The notes under the pieces: model-generated
What the model was told of the DNA's origin: nothing
Seen by the model: only the letters and a program-made list of their open reading frames with translations
The model's database searches: none
Made by a program: the position numbers and the translations under genes
Shown: one piece after another, positions 1 to 11,581 of the stretch
Layout of the letters: every line of letters begins with the position of its first letter
How positions within the stretch are numbered: the first letter of the stretch is position 1
From: Fulvia fulva
Lineage: Eukaryota > Ascomycota > Dothideomycetes > Mycosphaerellales > Mycosphaerellaceae
DNA: 64,000 nucleotides
NCBI RefSeq assembly: GCF_020509005.1
Contig: NC_063013.1
Span: forward strand, 6,572,001-6,636,000
Direction: 5' to 3'

Positions 1-579
1 CGGCTCCAGGCCAAGAGATACTTATCTACCAAATAGCTACCTACCTTGCCTTCCTCCAGCTCGAAATGTTGGCCATGGGTTCCCCAGCAGATAAACTGAC
101 GTGCTCTCACCCATGGATGTCGAATAGCCAAAGTTACATTCGCTTAGCGACTAGCTTTCGAGCTGTACGGCGCCGTGGGAGCCGTAGATCCGTTGGGGTA
201 TCGCATGGCGATGCTTCTCTAAGGTGGTCGGTCAGTCGAAGGATTAGATGCATATGCGATGATCTTTGATGAGTGAGTGAATGAACGATGCGGGAGAAGG
301 AGTGGAAAATGTCAGCAAGCGAACGGTGCGAGCCGCCGGGCCGTGCTTTACAGGGGTTGCGACCACTCCTGCCGGATTCTTTACTGATAGACTCTGTACG
401 TTGTGACCTTTCGATGGCACACGTCGTATTGATCACGCGAGTGTGCCCATCAGGTGGAATGTCGTCAAGATAGTACGATGGCATCAGGGACTGGGCCGTG
501 GGCTCTCAAGACGAGGGGAGATGTGGAGCGACACCTACTGGCCTTCATACAAGCAGTCACGGATGCTGTCAACTCCTGA
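1..579. other. Intergenic, no supported gene
   Basis: No ORF here has recognisable protein features; the 116-codon minus-strand frame at 134-484 looks like chance. At about 267-290 there is a short stretch (TTTGATGAGTGA followed by ATGAACGA) that resembles, in reverse orientation, a conserved upstream block of the duplicated coiled-coil genes at 23.3 and 25.3 kb. Confidence 0.4.
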
Positions 580-1016
580 ATGCAAGATCAAACAGCATGG
601 CCATGGAACATGATGTCGAGCGACTTCGAATGCTCATCTGGACTTCTCGAGCATACTGAGACTAGAAGCCTGCAAGATTTCGTGGACATGAACGACTGGC
701 TCTTCTCTTCATGGCCAGAGATGAATCTGGAGAATGTTGATGCTGTTGTGGATATCAACATGGCAACAGGGCAAGCGACAAGTCATGTCACTGTCAGAAT
801 CACAGGTGCGCCGCCTGGCTTGGTCAGACCGGGCTCAGTCACTTCAAGGTATCAAAGGCGAGCGGGAACGTGGTGGTGCACGAGGATGTTTACCATGGGA
901 GGACTTGGGTCAGGAGGCATTTGATTGTCTTTGGCATTGATGTCTCGCTGAATCAACGGCAATTCGAAGCAAGTGCTGGAACCAAGGGTGGATCATTGTC
1001 CTCGTCCGGAGCATGA
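580..1016 (+). pseudogene. Frame-broken ORF of unknown function
   Basis: An ORF begins at the ATG at 580 and reads sensibly to about 840. From 834 to the TGA at 1014-1016 a second frame reads a protein-like stretch containing VVVHEDVYHGRTW and RRHLIVFGIDV. Loss of one base in the run GTCACTTCAAG near 840-845 would explain the change of frame. No intron with proper splice sites joins the two halves. I do not recognise the family. It may be a decayed gene, a real gene with an unrecognised intron, or two chance frames. Confidence 0.3.
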
Positions 1017-1169
1017 GCCCGACGTTGTGATGCAATCCCTCCACTGCGACGAGGCCACGCACCAACCGAGCCTTCATGACTTTGGGGATCACTCCTCATT
1101 GGCCATCTGTCAGCTTTCTCTTGCAACCGAATCGTTGTGGTCTACACAATCTGCCCTCCGCACACTTCT

Positions 1170-1916
1170 CTATGACACAAAGGTTCTCCCCATTCTTGCC
1201 GTCAATATGCCAACCATTTCCCGGGTCCGCTGGAGCTGCAATTCTCTCTCATCGGCATCTATCAGCCCATAGCTGCCCTCGCCAAGCTTAGGCGTCGATC
1301 TCCTCACCAGTCCCTCCTCATCATCAAAGGCCTGAGACAACGCTTGACGGGCTGTGCTATGATCGCGGAACGTAAGCGCCAAGACAGGATTGACGAAGAA
1401 GTCCTTCTTACGGCGTTTTACGTGAGACCAGTTGCACCTCAAATGCACTTCCGGGGCAGCACAAGTGCCCGAGAAGAGAAAGCGCAGCTCCGTCATGACT
1501 CGCACGACCGCCGCTTCAACCCAGTCCTCGGAATGGTGCCATGCCACCCATCCACTGAGGACGACTGTGACCTTCCCAATGTGACGCGCAGAATCGCCCA
1601 GAGATAGCAGCCAACCGCCGATGGCAATGCGTGTAGAGAACATAGCCTTCGCTACGTGCTTCTCATCCCCATTCAAGATATCAGTCTTGATCTCGAAGCG
1701 ATTCTCGGCAAAGAAGATGGACAGTCCTTCCTCGCGGACTTGCTTGCGGGTGGAGGGTAAGTCGAGCGCATTCTTGACATTGCGTTTGCTTCCCGAGTCG
1801 ATGAACTTGTTCATGCCGGTAGAATCCAGCTTGACAGGGTCATGCTGGATCAGAGCGAGACGATAGATCCGGTTGCGCAGCTCTCCTGGAAGCCTGCGCA
1901 GTGGTGATTTGTCCAT
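1170..1916 (-). CDS. 2EXR/F-box-like domain protein
   Basis: Single-exon ORF of 248 codons from the ATG at 1916; an in-frame ATG 16 codons upstream (1964) would give 264 aa. Residues 7-18 read LRRLPGELRNRIY, the hallmark of the fungal 2EXR (F-box-like) domain that opens many Dothideomycete proteins of unknown function. The rest follows the usual layout of that family: a central part listing a trait such as TRKQVREEGLSIFFAENRF, then a less conserved C-terminus. Function is unknown; F-box-like proteins are generally taken as protein-interaction modules. A second gene of the same family on the same strand lies 318 bp away (2234-3061), so the two may be an old tandem pair, although they have diverged widely. 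No introns are needed. Confidence 0.75.
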   Translation of the reverse strand: MDKSPLRRLPGELRNRIYRLALIQHDPVKLDSTGMNKFIDSGSKRNVKNALDLPSTRKQVREEGLSIFFAENRFEIKTDILNGDEKHVAKAMFSTRIAIGGWLLSLGDSARHIGKVTVVLSGWVAWHHSEDWVEAAVVRVMTELRFLFSGTCAAPEVHLRCNWSHVKRRKKDFFVNPVLALTFRDHSTARQALSQAFDDEEGLVRRSTPKLGEGSYGLIDADERELQLQRTREMVGILTARMGRTFVS

Positions 1917-2233
1917 CTCGAGTTCTGGAGTGATCGCGCGATGCGGTACTCTCGGTATCAGCACTGGTGTCGCAGAGCTATGGCGGCTGATGTGGGCGCA
2001 GTGTTTTGTTTGCTGGGGAAAGGAGGGGTTGACAAAGGACCAATCCGAGAGATGTCAAAGGAAGCTGGTGATAGATTGGAGGCTAGAAAGTTGCGAAGTC
2101 AAGCGTGGACGATCGAGCGAAGCCAAGCGGCGCTGACCACACATGCGTTGCAGAAACATTCACTCGTGCAGATGATTACCTACCCTCTTCGGAATGTTCA
2201 CTAGAATGTCATTGTTCTTCGTTATGACTACTG

Positions 2234-3061
2234 CTACTCGTTCTTCAGACGCAGTAAAGGATCTTCATCCATCTTGTCCAGCACAGCCTCTACCCATGCT
2301 TTCCACCCAAACAGATTGTCTTCAACCTTTCTAAGTGCGCCCGGATCGCTCAGTCCCTTCTTCTTGAGCACATCATCTTCGGCATTTGCATACCTTTCGA
2401 AAAGCTGATCTCTAACCACCTCCACAGCATCGGCCAGGAAATCGAGCGCTTTTTGTTTAGTGCTGCCACCGAGCTGCGCGTGGAGTCTCGAATCCTTCCC
2501 TCGTGGCAATTGACCGAGGTGAATGCGCGTAAAAACGACTGAATCGCAACTAAACGACCTGAATACAGCTTTCAAGCCCTTGAGGGTCTCGAGAAGGGGC
2601 TTTGCGTCTGGGTCTCGGTGTTCGATTCGTACACCTAGGTCCAACGTGATATGCTTCAAGCACGGCGCGAAGCCGTCAAGACAGCTAAGCCATCCTCTGA
2701 GAAGCAGGAAGTAGAGACGCGTATCCATGCGTATCAGGGGTCTGTACTGACCGTTTATAATGACCATCGTGAAGTTATTCTCCCCTAGAAGTATTGGAAG
2801 GCTTTCGGCTCGCTTCTGCTTGCATACGGAGGTGAGTGCCAGGCGGGCAGCAATGCTGCTCCGATCGTACTCTTGGTGCACCAGGTCGTCGGCAAGGGGC
2901 ATCAGAGCGTCTTTCGCTTTGACTTTGAGCTTTGGTGAGATCTCGGGCGGCTCGGCGGTTGGCCCAAGGGACACTATGATACGAGTGTCTGAGACAAGGA
3001 CGTAGCGGTAGATCTCGTTCCGCAGCTCAGGAGGCAAGCTCAGCAGCCGGGAGTTGTCCAT
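2234..3061 (-). CDS. 2EXR/F-box-like domain protein
   Basis: Single-exon ORF of 275 aa whose start is fixed by a domain at the very N-terminus: residues 6-19 read LLSLPPELRNEIYR, the 2EXR signature. A second conserved block, LTSVCKQKRAESLPILLGENNFT at about residues 75-97, matches the family pattern of a helix ending in a short 'F/Y-x-xN-x-F' strand. The C-terminal half is charged and helical. It is the upstream neighbour, on the same strand, of the 2EXR gene at 1170-1916. The biochemical role is unknown and no catalytic residues can be assigned. Confidence 0.75.
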   Translation of the reverse strand: MDNSRLLSLPPELRNEIYRYVLVSDTRIIVSLGPTAEPPEISPKLKVKAKDALMPLADDLVHQEYDRSSIAARLALTSVCKQKRAESLPILLGENNFTMVIINGQYRPLIRMDTRLYFLLLRGWLSCLDGFAPCLKHITLDLGVRIEHRDPDAKPLLETLKGLKAVFRSFSCDSVVFTRIHLGQLPRGKDSRLHAQLGGSTKQKALDFLADAVEVVRDQLFERYANAEDDVLKKKGLSDPGALRKVEDNLFGWKAWVEAVLDKMDEDPLLRLKNE

Positions 3062-3253
3062 GTCGCAAGGGGTGGTGGCAGAATCTCCAGCAGAATAACC
3101 GAATGACAGCTTATGTATTGCCTGGGCCTAGGCTTTGAAAGAAGATATGTTTATCAGAGGGCCCAACTATGTATACTCATCCGCTAGACGGTTCTACAGA
3201 GTTCTCTTCAAATAACGCCCTTGGACTCTTCTTCCCATGAGCTTCATCGAAAC

Positions 3254-4945
3254 TCACGCTTTCTCAACATGCTGCAACGCAACCTTCTCACTCCCCGTAA
3301 CACTCCTACCCCTCTCCGCCGTCTCTTCCGCAATAACTTCGGGCGGAGGTGCAGCTGCATCATCGCCATCAAAGATATGCGCAATCTGCTCGAGCGAGTG
3401 TCCTCTCGTCTCTGGATACGTGAAGAACGCCGTAATACCATACAGCACGATGATGACCATGAAGACGATGTAGTACTTCCAGCCGATGTTGTCGAGGGCA
3501 ATGGGATTCACGAAGGTGTTGAAGACAATGCCGACCACGACAGAGATTCCCATGACGGTCAGGCCGCGGGAGCGGAGGCGGTAGGGCCAGATTTCGCAGG
3601 GGTAGGCTGTTACCAGGGGTGTGCTGTGATGTGGTTAGTGTCTTAAAATCACGGAGAGTGGCATGGTGCTTACAGTGAGATATCATATCCAGCGAAGAAG
3701 ATGAACAAGAATGGGATAACAGCAAGTCCAGTGCCAGAGTTTCCGCTTTCTTCAAAGGAGCCACTCAGTGCCGTTGTGATGACATAGCCTAGCAGCATGA
3801 TCGCAGCCGAGGACAAGAACAAGAATCGTCGTCCGAGCACATCGACCAGAACAGCTGCTGCGACGGACCAGATCAGGTTCCAGACTTGGAGGCACGCTGA
3901 GATGAGCGTCTGATCTCTTGTACTTGTGACGCCGACAGTGTTCAGGACGAGCGGTAGGTAGTACGAAATGACACCTTGACCGACCCACTGCGAGAAGAGG
4001 CCAATCGTGATGGAGATGAATAGTCGATGACGGTTGCCTTTTGTCGTTATCATCTCCGCGTAGCTTGCACTAGTCGCAGCCTGTCTCTCTGCCTGAAGTG
4101 TCGCCGTGATTTCGATCATCTCATAGTTGATGAGAGCAGGGTTATTGACACCATCGTGAGCAATCTCCAGCATTCGGCGTGCTTCCTCGTTGCGGTCTTT
4201 GCTGACAAGCCATCGGGGACTCTCAGGTGCGAATATCAGCCCAGGCAGTGCGACGATCTGAAGCAAGATCTGCAAGTAGGTCGGAATACGCCAGGACCAG
4301 TCGCTTTCATGGTTGCGTGTGCCGAAGGTGACGAAAGCACCGATCGTACCACCGACATACCAGCCACAATTGTAGAGTGCGTTCGAAACGCCACGATGGG
4401 GAGGGTATGCGATCTCGTTGATCAGGGCGATGACGGGCCCTGAGAACCAGGCGCTCGCACATCCGACGAAAAAGCGCATAAGGACGAAATAGTAGTCCCG
4501 GTCCCCAGCCGTAATAGCAACGCCGAGAACGAGGAAGATGTATCCGAGGTAGATGCCAGGCTTGCGTCCGTATTTGTTAGCCACCCAGGCCGACATGGCG
4601 TAGCATATGCCATTGCCGACCCAATAAATCGCGCCCATGAAGCCAAGCCAAGCTCCAGTCGGTGTGTCCATGAAGTCGTTCCATCGATCGAGTGCTTGCA
4701 GACCGTTCATCAAGCTGCCATCATAGCCGTTTGCCGAAGCTGATGGTACATATCGTGGTTAGTGATGCTACTTTCGACGACCATCTCTAAGCGCAGCTCT
4801 TACAGAACAGCATCAAGGACAGGATGACCCAATTCAACTTGATGAGATGGGCTTTGGTGTACCACGGTCGTCCATCGTTCGGCAGGACTGCTTGTAATTC
4901 ATCACCAATGGCTTTCGAGCGAGGTTTGGTGGCGCCCATGGTCAT
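3254..4945 (-). CDS. MFS sugar transporter (hexose/lactose permease type)
   Basis: Three exons, 4945-4804, 4739-3674 and 3623-3254, give a 525-residue protein. The first intron joins LNWVILSLMLF to SSANGYDGSLMNGLQ, a classic first-helix motif of fungal sugar porters; the second joins FAGYDIS to LTPLVTAYPCEIWPYR. Other family marks are NKYGRKPG after helix 2, PESPRWL before the central loop, LGRRFLF in the second half and PETRGHSLEQI at the end of helix 12. About twelve membrane segments are expected, acting at the plasma membrane as a proton-coupled sugar symporter. The substrate cannot be read from sequence; the GYDGSLMNGLQ type is common in lactose/hexose permease-like proteins. A second in-frame ATG (4940) follows the first closely. 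Splice sites are GTAAGA/CAG and GTAAGC/CAG. Confidence 0.88.
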
Positions 4946-5638
4946 GAACGAGACACTTTGTCGACGGACTGTGGTATGCTTGAGTAAGACCTTCCACTTT
5001 CCTGGCTAGGAAGGTAGTCGTCTTTGTGGTATGGCACAAAAACCGTCGAGCAGGCAAATCTTTCAAGTCCAGGAAATCATGCATAATATTACTCGCGGAG
5101 TGGCGGGCCGGATATCCTCCTCGGATTGCAGAGAATGGTCCGTGGCAGCACTGAGCAGTCTGGCCAAGGCACGAGAATGCGTTTCGAAAGGGGCTTCTTC
5201 GCGTGGAGACCATGGTCATGCACGATCATGGGACGGCTGAAGCCTGGTCCGACTTCGGATATGGAGGCCCAGATGGAGAGACTCGGACTGCTCTCGCGTG
5301 GTTGTCTGCCAAGCCTAACATGTCGAACCACTAGATGCGGGGCAGGTATTGTTCAGGTCTCTGACCTGTGCAGATATCAAAGATCGTATCCGGAGCGAGG
5401 GGCTGGCGGGCTACTAGTATGTGCAACCGTCTCGAGAGAGAGCAGGTGCTTCTCATGTCCTGATATGGACAACTGCTTGGCTCGGGATTCCTCTTTCGGC
5501 ACTGCCGCAAATCTTGAATCGTGCTGAACAGAACGACAGTGACATACCAGTCCTAGCTGTAGTACCCTTTGAGATCTAGCAAGACGCTAGCATGAGCATA
5601 GCCTTGATCGTCCTTGAGCGCGTTGACACGCCTGTGAG
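4946..5638. other. Intergenic: transporter upstream region
   Basis: No convincing coding frame. It holds the promoter of the sugar transporter on its left and the 3' flank of the Vps38/UVRAG gene on its right. Several short overlapping frames on both strands lack protein features. Confidence 0.45.
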
Positions 5639-7686
5639 TCACGCCGTGACAGCGTTCTTCCCTCTCCCGCTGATTTCTCGCAGTCTGTCGGCAGCTCCTC
5701 TTGGCTTACCGTTGCCAATGAGAGTCAAACCCGACATACCACTAGCAGTCGAGTCCTGGCTGCCAGTTCGCTCCATAGCAGGAACTCGCATAAGGCCTCG
5801 AACCCCGCCAGCTTTCCGAGCGGGTAGCTCCCCTTCGCCTGCTGTGGCCACGAAGAGCAGATACTTGAGATTTGGTAGTGTCTGTCGAATGTCCAGCACT
5901 CTGAGATTGTAAGCACTTTCAAGCAGAACTCGAATGTCTTGGTTCAGCAGAAAGACTGCATACTCAAAGCGGAATCGTGGTACGCTTTTGCTGAAGAGGG
6001 GGTATGTGCGCAAGGTCTGCTCAGCATTTGCGGATGTAGAGCGGCTATTGTGCTGCAGGAGACTGATAGGATCGTAGACTGTACTGCTACTCCCACGTGG
6101 CGTGACCGGATATGGTAGTGCTTGCTTCAGGTAAAAAGCAAGCAGCTGGAGCACATGAGCCACATGACCGAGCGCTGCAGAAATCACTTCGGGTGGCTCG
6201 GAGTCCAAGTCTTCGGCATTAGGAAGGTGTAGCTCCCGAATGCTGAAAGCCAGTGGTTTGCCAGACACAGGCTCAATGGGATAGCAACCTTGGATGTCCT
6301 CGCATATTCGGCGACGCTGGTTTTGAACAGCTCTGCGCTTCACATTGTGCTCTTCTCGCGAGATCGGCAGGTCACTTCTTTCTTGCTGCATCCTCGTCAA
6401 GACTGCCCCGCGGGACGCCGAATCTGTGTCCATGAGCTTGCGTCGTGAAGACAGGGACTGCCGCTTCTCTTCTTGCTGCTTTTGTGCCTTCTCAAGCTGT
6501 TTCTCGACCGTCTTCTTCGCAAATTCGATGGTCTTCAGCCGATCCTCGGCTTCGGCGACTTCGTCGCGCTCGCAGAGGGCCTGTTTGTTTTCCTGTAGCA
6601 AAAGTTCCAGGTCATTCGCCAGCTGATCGCGGGTGGCCAAAGCATCCTGTATGCTATCATCTAGCTTCGACAGCCGGAGCAGAGCATCGAAGGACGAACT
6701 GGGTGATGTCCGTTGGGTCCCAGCCGTTTTATTGTGTCGCAGTGAGCCATGGCCAGCAGGGACATATTCAGACAGCGAGTCGGTGAAGGATGTGTATACG
6801 CCATCGATCATGTGGAACAAGACGGCATTCTGTGGTAATGCCCGATCAAGATCATCAAGCTGTGGACGTCAGTCTCGAGTAATGTCTATGACGTGGAGAA
6901 CTCACACTTTTACCCAGATACCGCAGGCTGCTGAGCTCAATATTCAGCTGCAGAAGCTGCAGCCACAACCCTGTCTTTGCTCCTTTGACCCAGACACGAA
7001 GCGCAAGCACTTGCTGTCGAGTGACGCCAGGCCCACAAGTAAGCCAATCAATATGGCGAAAAGAAGGATTCATGGTCTTTTCGATGGTTTCCGAAGCGTA
7101 TACAGGCTCTATATGGAATATCAGCTTGCCTGCACGTAATGCCTATGGTATCTGGCACGCACCAACCTTCAACGCCCTTGATGTGTATACTAAAGAACAC
7201 GTCTACCATTCTCTCCTTCGTCACATTTTCCAGCCTCTCCTGCCTCTTCTGCGGTGTAGCATTTGCCCACTCGATCGTGCTTCGTCTTCGCAACCTTTTG
7301 AAGTCCGGGCGTCTCGGAGTGCCCGAAGCTGCACGCTGCGGCCTCTCTTTCTGCTTGCTTGGTACAGGGCTTCCATTTGTCACGGCTTCCGCTGGAGGAG
7401 AGTCCGCCACATCATCTTCTAGCACGGCACGCAGATCGGTCGAACTTCGCGAATGTCCCAATGCCTTCTGCTCTCGCAAGGCAACAAGTTTGGCGGGCGA
7501 CTTGAGGGCCTGCGGCAGTGCATCGTCATCGATAGCCTTGTTTCTGTTGCGCGAGGGTGATGCATGGGCCAGAGATATGTTCCTTAGTGATATGGACACC
7601 AGGTTGCGGAGCTGGCGATTCGAAGGGAGGAGCCATGTCTCTTCAGCCCGGTTCAAGCTCGAGGAATGAGATGTTGATTGCGCCAT
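5639..7686 (-). CDS. Vps38/UVRAG-like subunit of PI3-kinase complex II
   Basis: Exons 7686-7167, 7108-6906 and 6859-5639 (introns of 58 and 46 nt) encode 647 aa. Exon 1 ends with a C2-like stretch (MVDVFFSIHIKGVE) that continues in exon 2 with PVYASETIEKTMNPSFRHID, the order seen in UVRAG/Vps38 proteins. Exon 3 holds a long coiled coil (about residues 285-400, many Q/E/K) and then the UVRAG/Atg14 C-terminal domain with VPRFRFEYAVFLLNQDIR. In yeast Vps38 links Vps34-Vps15-Vps30 into complex II on endosomes for vacuolar protein sorting, and UVRAG is its animal counterpart. The NPSF plus C-terminal domain arrangement favours UVRAG/Vps38 over Atg14, but the two share a domain family. Coding runs the full length with no break. 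Confidence 0.85.
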
Positions 7687-8580
7687 TCATCACTGTCATT
7701 GGGTCGTGCTGGTGCGTTCAATGCATATGAGACACTCAGGAGCATTGCACCAGACAGATGTTCGGGGTCAACATTGGGAGAGCTTGAGGCCAGCAGTTGC
7801 AAAGCTGCTGACTGAGATCCCCCTCCGGCCTTGGCGCCTTACAACTCGACGTCAGTTGATCCTCTTCTCTCGCAAAACATCAACACCAACCGGTATATCG
7901 CATGAAGGGCATGGACGGAGAATCGTCTGCAATCAACATGCCCTATTTCGTAATGAGAGTTTCGTTGGATGCTCCTTACATTACCAATGGGTTTCGCTGG
8001 ATAGAGCAACGCTGCTACAGCGTGTTCGGCGCGTCAAGTAAAGACATGCGATTGTACTCCCTCACATGGCCGAAACAGGCCGGAGATACACCACGAGATG
8101 TGCTAAGTAACTACTGAATCTACTGACAACAGCTCTCGGCACCGCCTCATGAACGCCTCGCCGCTGCGGACAGTGTTGGCAGAGGTCCGCCTTCGATTCT
8201 ATGAAGTAGTGTTCAGGCCAGAGCAAGCCTCGCCAACCTATTCCACCAGCGGATGCCTGGCAGCAGGCAAAGCGATCCGATGGCACTAAATCCGCTCCGA
8301 TAGCCTTACTTCGAAACGCGGCAGTGATTCATGGCACCGAGATTGCTCTATCGACCCAGGTGAAGCACTCTCACACTTCTTCCATCGACAGGCTCTTGCT
8401 ATCTCAACACTGCACGCGAAGTGCGAGTCTTTGTCTGCAGTCCGCAGAAACAGGCAATCTTCACCGGATCATGCAGGAACCAGCTACTGTCTCGGCGAAC
8501 AATGACCCGTCAGATCCAATGCCAACATGCTTGCATAAATGCCACTCAATGCCACATTTCTGCAATCATGAGCGATAACC
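7687..8580. other. Intergenic, no supported gene
   Basis: Lies between the divergent start of the Vps38/UVRAG gene and the coiled-coil gene at 8581. A 71-codon plus-strand frame at 7902-8117 begins MKGMDGESS and is mildly protein-like, but it has no recognisable domain and no clear splice partner, so it is not called. Confidence 0.4.
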
Positions 8581-9435
8581 ATGAGTGGTAGAGTCGGCAA
8601 CACAGGATCAAGTGAAACCGATGCTCCAGGGGCAAAGAGCTCGAAGACGACGAAGCAACGAAAGACACGTGCAGCTTCAAATGGCGCGGCCGTTGCATCA
8701 AGTAGTAGCAATTCCATGACCACTCCCAGTAACGACCGGCGCACGACTAGATCCATCTCTAGACAGAACGGCGCGGAAAGTACCAACAGAACCGATCGGA
8801 TACCAAAAGCGCAAGACATTGTAGCCCGAGCCACAGCCGCGGAAGACCATGAAGACCTTCGCAGGACCTTAGCGAGCAAGAGCCTCCAACGCAAAGCCGA
8901 AAGCCAGGAGACGACCGAGCAGCCCGCGAAGAAGATAGCAAAGGCTGATCACGAGCCTGGGAATGATTCCCCACCACAGCAGAGTTCACCTGAGAAGCGT
9001 TCAAAACAGCCTAAAGACCCTCACATCTGCTGCAAATGCATCGACCGTCTCCGCCTCGAATTGGCCCGAGCCAAAGACGCCTTCCACGACACCGAAGACC
9101 AAATCGCCAACCTCAACGCCGAAGCAGAGCAATACGAGCATTCGATCGCGCAGAAAGACGACTACATCCAAAGACTCCTACAACGGCTTGAAAATACCAA
9201 GAGACCTGTGCTTTGTACCGCCGAAGATGACCATATTGAGACTCTGGACGTTGCGAACCAGAGGTTGGTGGCGAGGGACAAGGAGTGGAGGAGGATGTTT
9301 GAGGAGAGGACGTTGTTTGGGATGGTGCGGCCTGTTGATGCGGGGTTGAGGGGGGAGTATGAGGAGTTGGGTAGGAGGTTGAGAGTGGCGGAGGAGAGGG
9401 TGAGGGTTTTGGAGCGGGGGGATGTCGGTTCGTAG
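8581..9435 (+). CDS. Coiled-coil nuclear-like protein, unknown function
   Basis: Single-exon ORF of 284 aa. Residues 1-140 are low-complexity and rich in S, T, K, R and E, with basic clusters such as KTTKQRKTR and PEKRSKQPK that could act as nuclear signals. Residues about 145-275 form an almost continuous coiled coil. It opens at a CCKCIDRLRLELARAK segment, whose close cysteines could bind a metal, includes the block EEYEELGRRLRV, and ends at VRVLERGDVGS. I do not recognise an orthologous family. Base composition shifts near the 3' end to G-rich GAGG runs, as expected for a glutamate-rich coiled coil. The start is the first ATG after an in-frame stop. Confidence 0.6.
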   Translation: MSGRVGNTGSSETDAPGAKSSKTTKQRKTRAASNGAAVASSSSNSMTTPSNDRRTTRSISRQNGAESTNRTDRIPKAQDIVARATAAEDHEDLRRTLASKSLQRKAESQETTEQPAKKIAKADHEPGNDSPPQQSSPEKRSKQPKDPHICCKCIDRLRLELARAKDAFHDTEDQIANLNAEAEQYEHSIAQKDDYIQRLLQRLENTKRPVLCTAEDDHIETLDVANQRLVARDKEWRRMFEERTLFGMVRPVDAGLRGEYEELGRRLRVAEERVRVLERGDVGS

Positions 9436-10936
9436 TCATCGAAATCAATGATTCGTAGTCTCGAAGCTTGATACACCTTTAGGCCCTTTGAACCACAGAG
9501 CCAGAATCTTCTTTCATCAGCTGTGCGTGGTGACCGTCCAAGGCGCGGTGGGTCACTCTCGCCAAGGACCTCACCCCTAGCAATGGCAATACGACGCTCC
9601 ACATCTCTTGACTCCCAGCTTCCTCAAGCGCCATTGGCGATTCCATCCTGCCTCCGTTCGTGGTCTCCTGGTCTTTTTGAAGCCAGCAGTGCTACAGCTA
9701 TGCGCCGCGGCAACACCTCTCCACGTGCTTTGCATCACGCTCTACTAGCGCAGAAGTTCTTCCGCCACTTGCTGCCATGAATAGTCCTCCAGCTCTCGCT
9801 TCACTTTCTCGAACTCGCGAATGATCCTGCGGATTCGCGTACGGAGGACTTGACGCTCGATTCGGTGGCCCATGTTTGCATCTGCCTGCTCATATGGCAC
9901 CGTTGTCTTGCACATTATGCTCTGTGCAAGGCAACGGTGCCATAAGGTTCCGACGCCAGAACATCAGTGGTAGTCACGGGGTCTGTAGAATGCAACAGTT
10001 CGTCAGTACTCCATCAGGCGCAATGAGGGGCTATATCACGAAAGCTCTAGCACCCTCCCTCCACACCCACTGCCCTCTCCCCGTTTAGAGGCTGTCTTCT
10101 CTACTAAGGACCCCTTACAGCCCTATGTCTGACCGTGGAGTTCAGCGCATTGCCGATGAAGATCCATCAGTCGCCGCGACGAAGAACTGTTGCGAAAACT
10201 GACAACTTGCGCATTGAAGCCGGCTCCTTTACGCACCAAGTTCCCCGGTAGAAGCCGTGGTATTCGTCATGGAGGTTCTTGTTGATGTTCATACGTGGGA
10301 GCCGGTTGGAGTTCTTCTCAGCGCTGTCCTCGCACTGGTCCAATGGCAGGTGCACAGAGCGATGCACGAAAATCCTGAACTGGATGATGGAAGGCCTTTC
10401 GGCAAGATTAATGGCCGATACAAAAGACATGAACGTATGCCGCAACACAGGTCGCACGCTTTCTCACTCGTCGGCAGGGCAGAGACCATAGGGTTGAACT
10501 GGGTGTTTGCTGGCATGCTGAGATCGGAGCGGGTATTGCGGCGAGCGGACCTGTTTGCGGTCAGCCTGACCAAATGCAGTAATCCCTTCCACCAACATTG
10601 CGAAAGTGCTCGGCGATCTTGCAGAGGAATTCATGGGATTTTGGTGGTGACCAGGTCGAATCGTCGCTCTTCGCGGAGCACCACACAGCAAGTAAGCATG
10701 CCAGAAACCTCACATCTTCACAACAAAGGTTCAAGAGTTGCCGCTTCGGCAGCAGCCGGTGGCACGATGCTTCATCGTCGACTCTTGTTTCACATCGTGA
10801 TATAGTAGCCCCTGGAGGGGCCATCGCTGGCACTTCATCTCCTCCACATTCGCCTGTTGACCCAGCTCTTTCCCTCCCATGTTGAAGATCGTCCCCAAGC
10901 CTTCGCCCGATACCTCGCTCTCAGCAGCCTCAAAAT
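9436..10936. other. Intergenic, no supported gene
   Basis: About 1.5 kb with many short frames but none with recognisable domains or good splice partners. Contains an inverted short repeat, ATGGCACCGTTG near 9893 and CAACGGTGCCAT near 9932, which could form a stem with a loop of roughly 25-30 bases. Confidence 0.4.
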
Positions 10937-11581
10937 CTACTTGGAGTCTGCCTTCTCCGTGAACTTCCTGTAACCATCTGCATCCATCAGTGTGTCCAGC
11001 TCCTCTGCGTTGCTGGCCTTGATCTTGGCCAACCAGCCGTCCTGCTCGGGGCTCTCGTTGATTGTGCTAGGCTTCTCTTCCAGTACGCTGTTTGCCTCTA
11101 CGATCACACCGCTGATTGGGGTCATGATGTCGGAGGCAGACTTGACAGACTCTACTGCGCCGATTGACTCGCCTTTGGCGACTTGGAGGTCTGCTGATGG
11201 GAGCTCGACGTAGACGACATCGCCGACGGCTTTCGCGGCGTAGTCTGAGATACCAATGGTGGCTGCAACGATCTCGTCAGCGGGTTATGCTTGTTTTGTC
11301 ATGCCATGGTTCGGCCGTACCAGTCTCGCCGTCTGCGGAGAGCTCAACCCATTCGTGGTCCTCTGTGTACTTCTTCGCCCATACTGCACAAGTCAGTCTC
11401 CAGTATCAGCGTGCTTCGGCAATCGACTCGCACCTTTCGCGCTCACGCTGAAGCTCCTAATAGCTGGTCTAAACGCCGATTGCTGAGCTCTGAGCTTCAG
11501 ACATTGTGGGCGGCTGCATTTTGTGAGAGTCGACGAAGCGAGAGAGCGAGCGAAGGCACGGCCGGCCACAGGAGCTGCCAT
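10937..11581 (-). CDS. GCV3: Glycine cleavage system H protein, mitochondrial
   Basis: Exons 11581-11434, 11383-11321 and 11262-10937 give 178 aa. The first ~48 residues (MAAPVAGRAFARSLASSTLT..., ending near FRPAIRSFSVSAKG) are a basic, serine/alanine-rich mitochondrial presequence. Exon 2 reads KKYTEDHEWVELSADGE, and exon 3 has IGISDYAAKAVGDVVYVELP followed by VESVKSASD, whose lysine is the lipoyl attachment site. The C-terminus GVIVEANSVL...NESPEQDGWLAKIK is typical. The protein carries the aminomethyl group between the P, T and L proteins of glycine decarboxylase in the matrix. Introns are short (50 and 58 nt) and preserve phase 1. It is divergent from the bS6m gene, with 226 bp between the start codons. 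Confidence 0.93.
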
